From the NCBI GenBank assembly GCA_905207705.1, contig CAJLMA010000002.1, positions 124,001 to 188,000 on the forward strand: 64,000 nucleotides of DNA. The letters are read 5' to 3'. The DNA comes from an uncultured Prevotellaceae bacterium (GTDB lineage Bacteria; Bacteroidota; Bacteroidia; Bacteroidales; Muribaculaceae). The position numbers and the translations under genes are program-made. The notes under the pieces are model-generated. The model worked only from the letters and a program-made list of their open reading frames with translations, searched no databases and was not told the origin of the DNA. Below, one piece after another: positions 62,018 through 64,000 of the stretch (positions are counted from its first letter, which is position 1; every line of letters starts with the position of its first letter).

Positions 62018-62067
62018 CGCATGGTAGCCAATACTCATTTTCAACAACGAAATTGAAAGTCCATGCG
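62018..62067 (-). promoter_or_regulatory. Stem-loop in the leader of rpsB
   Basis: On the minus strand a CGCATGG/CCATGCG stem (62018-62024 with 62061-62067) encloses a second stem (TTTCAA/TTGAAA). It lies between rpsI and rpsB, upstream of the rpsB ATG. Autoregulation of rpsB by S2 is known in E. coli; the same role here is inference. Confidence 0.4.
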
Positions 62068-62125
62068 ATTTGGATACTAAACACTTATTTTTTAACAGAA
62101 AGCGTATGATAATACAAATAAAATA

Positions 62126-62512
62126 TCAACGCTTGCTGAACTGGAATCTCTTGCGTGCTTTTGGACGACCCGGTTTCTTACGTTCAACAACACGAGAATC
62201 GCGAGTAACGAATCCTGCTGCGCGAAGAGCCGACTTGTCTTCGGGATTAATTTTTATCAACGCACGAGCTATCGCCAAGCGCAAAGCTTCAGCTTGACCC
62301 TTAAAGCCTCCACCACACAAGTTAACCTTGATGTTGTACTTACCTTCCGCTTCAAGAAGTTCAAGAGGTTGTTTTACTATGTATTGAAGTATTGAAGAAG
62401 GGAAATATACATTGAGCGCACGCTTGTTGATTACTATTTCGCCATTCCCTTCTGAGAAGAATACGCGTGCTATAGCGGCCTTACGACGACCTACTGCATT
62501 AACTTTTTCCAT
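62126..62512 (-). CDS. rpsI: Ribosomal protein S9
   Basis: uS9 of the 30S head. The 128-residue protein starts MEKVNAVGRRKAAIARVFF and has GGGFKGQAEALRLAIARAL, then AAGFVTRDSRVVERKKPGRPKARKRFQFSKR. The C-terminal SKR tail reaches the P-site tRNA. It lies 8 bp after rplM and 143 bp before rpsB; rplM-rpsI is a nearly universal pair. Confidence 0.98.
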   Translation of the reverse strand: MEKVNAVGRRKAAIARVFFSEGNGEIVINKRALNVYFPSSILQYIVKQPLELLEAEGKYNIKVNLCGGGFKGQAEALRLAIARALIKINPEDKSALRAAGFVTRDSRVVERKKPGRPKARKRFQFSKR

Positions 62513-62520
62513 CCTTCAAT

Positions 62521-63000
62521 TTATTTAAGAGTGTTAATATCAATAACTTTTGGAGTTTGTGCTTCATGCGGATGTTCTGGTCCGTTGTATACATAAACAT
62601 TGTTAAGCAACTTAGCCCCAAGACGATTTTTAGGAAGCATGCCCTTAAGAACCTTGATGTATAACGGATTTTTCCCAGCTTTAAGATGTTGCTTTTCCGC
62701 CTTCATCTTCAAAATTGCCGGCGTTGCGACTCTTTGTCCGCCTGGATAACCCGTGTAAGACAAGTATTCCCTATCAGTCCACTTCTTTCCGGTAAGGATT
62801 GCCTTCTCCGCATTAATGATAATAACATTATCTCCACAATCAACATGAGGAGTATAGCATGGTTTATACTTACCACGCAAAATTTTTGCAACTTTTGCAC
62901 ACAAACGACCCAAAACTTGGTCGGTAGCATCTACTACCACCCATTGTTTTTGAGCATCTGTTGCCTTTACTGAAACGGTTTTGTAACTTAAAGTATCCAC
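62521..63000 (-). CDS. rplM: Ribosomal protein L13
   Basis: uL13 of the large subunit. The 159-residue protein has KQWVVVDATDQVLGRLCAKVAKILRGKYKPCYTPHVDCGDNVIIINAEKA, then the KWTDREYLSYTGYPGG loop and KVLKGMLPKNRLGAKLLNNVYVYNGPEHPHEAQ. It is the first gene of the rplM-rpsI-rpsB-tsf run, with a strong promoter about 110 bp upstream and an untranslated leader that could fold. Confidence 0.98.
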   Translation of the reverse strand: MDTLSYKTVSVKATDAQKQWVVVDATDQVLGRLCAKVAKILRGKYKPCYTPHVDCGDNVIIINAEKAILTGKKWTDREYLSYTGYPGGQRVATPAILKMKAEKQHLKAGKNPLYIKVLKGMLPKNRLGAKLLNNVYVYNGPEHPHEAQTPKVIDINTLK

Positions 63001-63109
63001 TTCTTAATTCCTGATTAATTGTTAATTAATAAACTCACATCACAAAAATAAACTCGGCCAAAAGTCCCCTTGTGTCCGTGAATTTTAAAAATTGGATATA
63101 ATCGGACTG
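63001..63109 (-). promoter_or_regulatory. Leader of rplM
   Basis: A start near 63103 gives about 100 untranslated nt before rplM. Within it, GGACACAAGGGGACTTTTGG lies in a TCAC/GTGA-flanked segment that could fold. A ribosomal-protein autoregulatory leader is possible but unproven. Confidence 0.35.
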
Positions 63110-63140
63110 CAAAGATAGAAACTTTTCTCTAAGAATCAAA
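63110..63140 (-). promoter_or_regulatory. Bacteroidetes promoter for the rplM-rpsI-rpsB-tsf operon
   Basis: On the minus strand TTTG (63140-63137), a 19-bp spacer, and TATCTTTG (63117-63110) match the consensus perfectly. Confidence 0.82.
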
Positions 63141-63234
63141 TAGTTTGAAACAAATACTTTATTATAAAATTAAAAACTACAAAAAAACGGGTAACGCAAA
63201 ACCGACACACAAGTCATACATTAACTATATACAT

Positions 63235-63376
63235 AAAAAAAATAATCCCCGACATCACTGTCTGGGATCGCCAAATTAACCTTTAAATACCATTAACATA
63301 AACCTAAAAACATCGAAATGATTGTCATCACGACATTCATCTCAGTTTTGCCTTAAAACTAATACCATGAATAACT
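63235..63376 (-). ncRNA. Candidate structured small RNA upstream of rplM
   Basis: On the minus strand a TAACTTTG -7 element (63388-63381) is followed by about 140 nt with no coding frame and three hairpins: AGTTTT/AAAACT (63360-63344), a symmetric two-part stem (63340-63318), and a 9-base-pair stem with one mismatch (63268-63245) running into eight U residues (63242-63235). That is a complete promoter-to-terminator small-RNA gene. No -33 TTTG is seen. It resembles, by layout, Bacteroidales-1 RNA (promoter at one end, terminator at the other, near ribosomal protein genes); I cannot confirm membership. Confidence 0.5.
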
Positions 63377-63380
63377 GATG

Positions 63381-63388
63381 CAAAGTTA
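63381..63388 (-). promoter_or_regulatory. -7 element for the candidate small RNA
   Basis: CAAAGTTA on the plus strand reads TAACTTTG on the minus strand. It is well upstream of the rplM promoter and separated from it by a terminator, so it should drive a separate transcript. Confidence 0.5.
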
Positions 63389-63608
63389 GATATTATATGT
63401 TTTATAACATACTTTTAAGGCAGTTTTTTCTTTTAAATACACAATTATTAACACTAATCTCCCTTACATGCAACAATATTAACATCAATAAACACATAAT
63501 ATGCAATTTAACTCCGATATGAAGCAAGCATGACAAATTCGCTTTTTATCATTGCATGAAACCATTAGCATATTTTGGCAATATTATATATAATGCGCCA
63601 ATTTTTCG

Positions 63609-63616
63609 TACATTTG
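63609..63616 (+). promoter_or_regulatory. -7 element (TACATTTG) for the gene at 63643
   Basis: TACATTTG fits TAnnTTTG, 26 bp before the ATG at 63643. No -33 TTTG is seen at the usual spacing. Confidence 0.5.
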
Positions 63617-63642
63617 TGAAAATACATTCAACCTTCTTCTAA

Positions 63643-64000
63643 ATGGCACGAAATCTTGCACTTTCTTTCTTAATATTTATAATATCCAACACAATATCGG
63701 CAAAGAGCCTATATATGACTTACCTCAACCAATTCTTTCCGTTTTACACAGAGGAATCGACCGAGATGCACTTAAATGACAAAGCCCTTTGCATAGAGAA
63801 CCAATATGCCGACAACTTGATTGTTGTGGATTCTTTATCAACAGGTCACAACAAATTCAGGTTCTATATAAGAATTGCTAACCTCAACAATGAAGAAACA
63901 AAAAGTTATGAATGCGTAGACCGCAACACAAACAAGAAAAAGAGCATTAAAAATCCGTCATGCGGAATCATTTGGAACTACAAGGATTCTGCAAACTATT
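63643..64000 (+). CDS. Secreted protein of unknown function (5' part, runs off the window)
   Basis: The ATG at 63643 opens a frame that continues to the window end, giving the first 119 residues. It begins with a signal peptide (MARNLALSFLIFIISNTISA). The mature part (KSLYMTYLNQFFPFYTEEST, ENQYADNLIVVDSLSTGHNKFRFYIRIANLNNEE) has mixed strand composition and no motif I recognise. A -7 element lies just upstream. The rest of the gene is needed to say more. Confidence 0.75.
   Translation, partial: MARNLALSFLIFIISNTISAKSLYMTYLNQFFPFYTEESTEMHLNDKALCIENQYADNLIVVDSLSTGHNKFRFYIRIANLNNEETKSYECVDRNTNKKKSIKNPSCGIIWNYKDSANY

Noticed and set aside
1..64000. CRISPR array, insertion sequences, prophage or tRNA genes
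   Set aside because: No regularly spaced direct repeats, transposase or integrase genes, target duplications or cloverleaf-like sequence were found.

Overview
The window looks like a chromosomal segment from an anaerobic, gut-type Bacteroidales bacterium (Muribaculaceae-like is my guess; the family is not provable from sequence alone). The evidence is: many TAnnTTTG -7 promoter elements, some with a TTTG element about 19 bp upstream; almost no Shine-Dalgarno sequences; type IX secretion C-terminal sorting domains; Bacteroidales-typical families (DUF4290, DUF5063, DIP1984, FdtA-like cupins); and a complete Na+-pumping succinate-to-propionate pathway. No tRNA, rRNA, CRISPR array, insertion sequence or prophage was found. 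It reads as mostly core genome.

Layout. 1-2400: a tryptophan-rich repeat gene broken by an in-frame TAA, then rtcB (RNA ligase) and a DIP1984 gene. 2.9-6.5 kb (minus): pyruvate:ferredoxin oxidoreductase. 6.8-8.1 kb (plus): a secreted T9SS protein. 8.2-16.7 kb (minus): menF, rimO, ftsY, fmt, a CLC channel with CBS domains, a polyprenyl-phosphate sugar transferase and tsaC. 17.0-20.5 kb (plus): a patatin lipase, a GH13 enzyme and prs. 20.8-25.5 kb (plus): a secreted beta-propeller-like protein and a 1255-residue T9SS amidase. 25.7-34.7 kb (plus): mce, mmdA, an OadG protein with a lamin-tail-like domain, the biotin carrier, oadB, mutA and mutB. 34.9-37.0 kb: dnaG. 37.1-38.1 kb (minus): a Tat-targeted phosphatase pseudogene with two frameshifts. 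38.2-44.2 kb (plus): a GNAT gene, then bioA, bioF, a bioG-bioC fusion, bioD, a 3'-5' exonuclease and a small membrane protein. 44.2-51.2 kb (minus): an ECF sigma factor, proS, an OmpA-like protein, an acidic protein, rimM, murA, DUF4290 and tsaB. 51.3-57.1 kb (plus): yicC, gmk, nadD, DUF5063, an M18 aminopeptidase and a phosphohexomutase. 57.2-60.1 kb (minus): two FdtA/QdtA-like cupins, rfbA and rfbB. 60.3-63.0 kb (minus): tsf, rpsB, rpsI and rplM. The last 1 kb holds a candidate small RNA on the minus strand and the start of a secreted protein cut by the window edge.

How it fits together. PFOR makes acetyl-CoA and reduced ferredoxin. The mut/mce/mmd/oad genes convert succinyl-CoA to propionyl-CoA and can couple the decarboxylation to Na+ export. 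The biotin operon a few kb away makes the cofactor carried by the decarboxylase. MenF feeds menaquinone, used in fumarate respiration. The rfb/cupin genes, the sugar transferase and the phosphohexomutase belong to surface glycan synthesis. The T9SS proteins imply a type IX secretion system encoded elsewhere.

Most interesting points: the candidate ~140-nt small RNA upstream of rplM, the premature stop in the W-repeat gene beside rtcB, the lamin-tail-like/OadG fusion, the Asp-type MurA (predicted fosfomycin insensitivity), the doubly frameshifted phosphatase, and possible leader structures upstream of rpsB and rplM.
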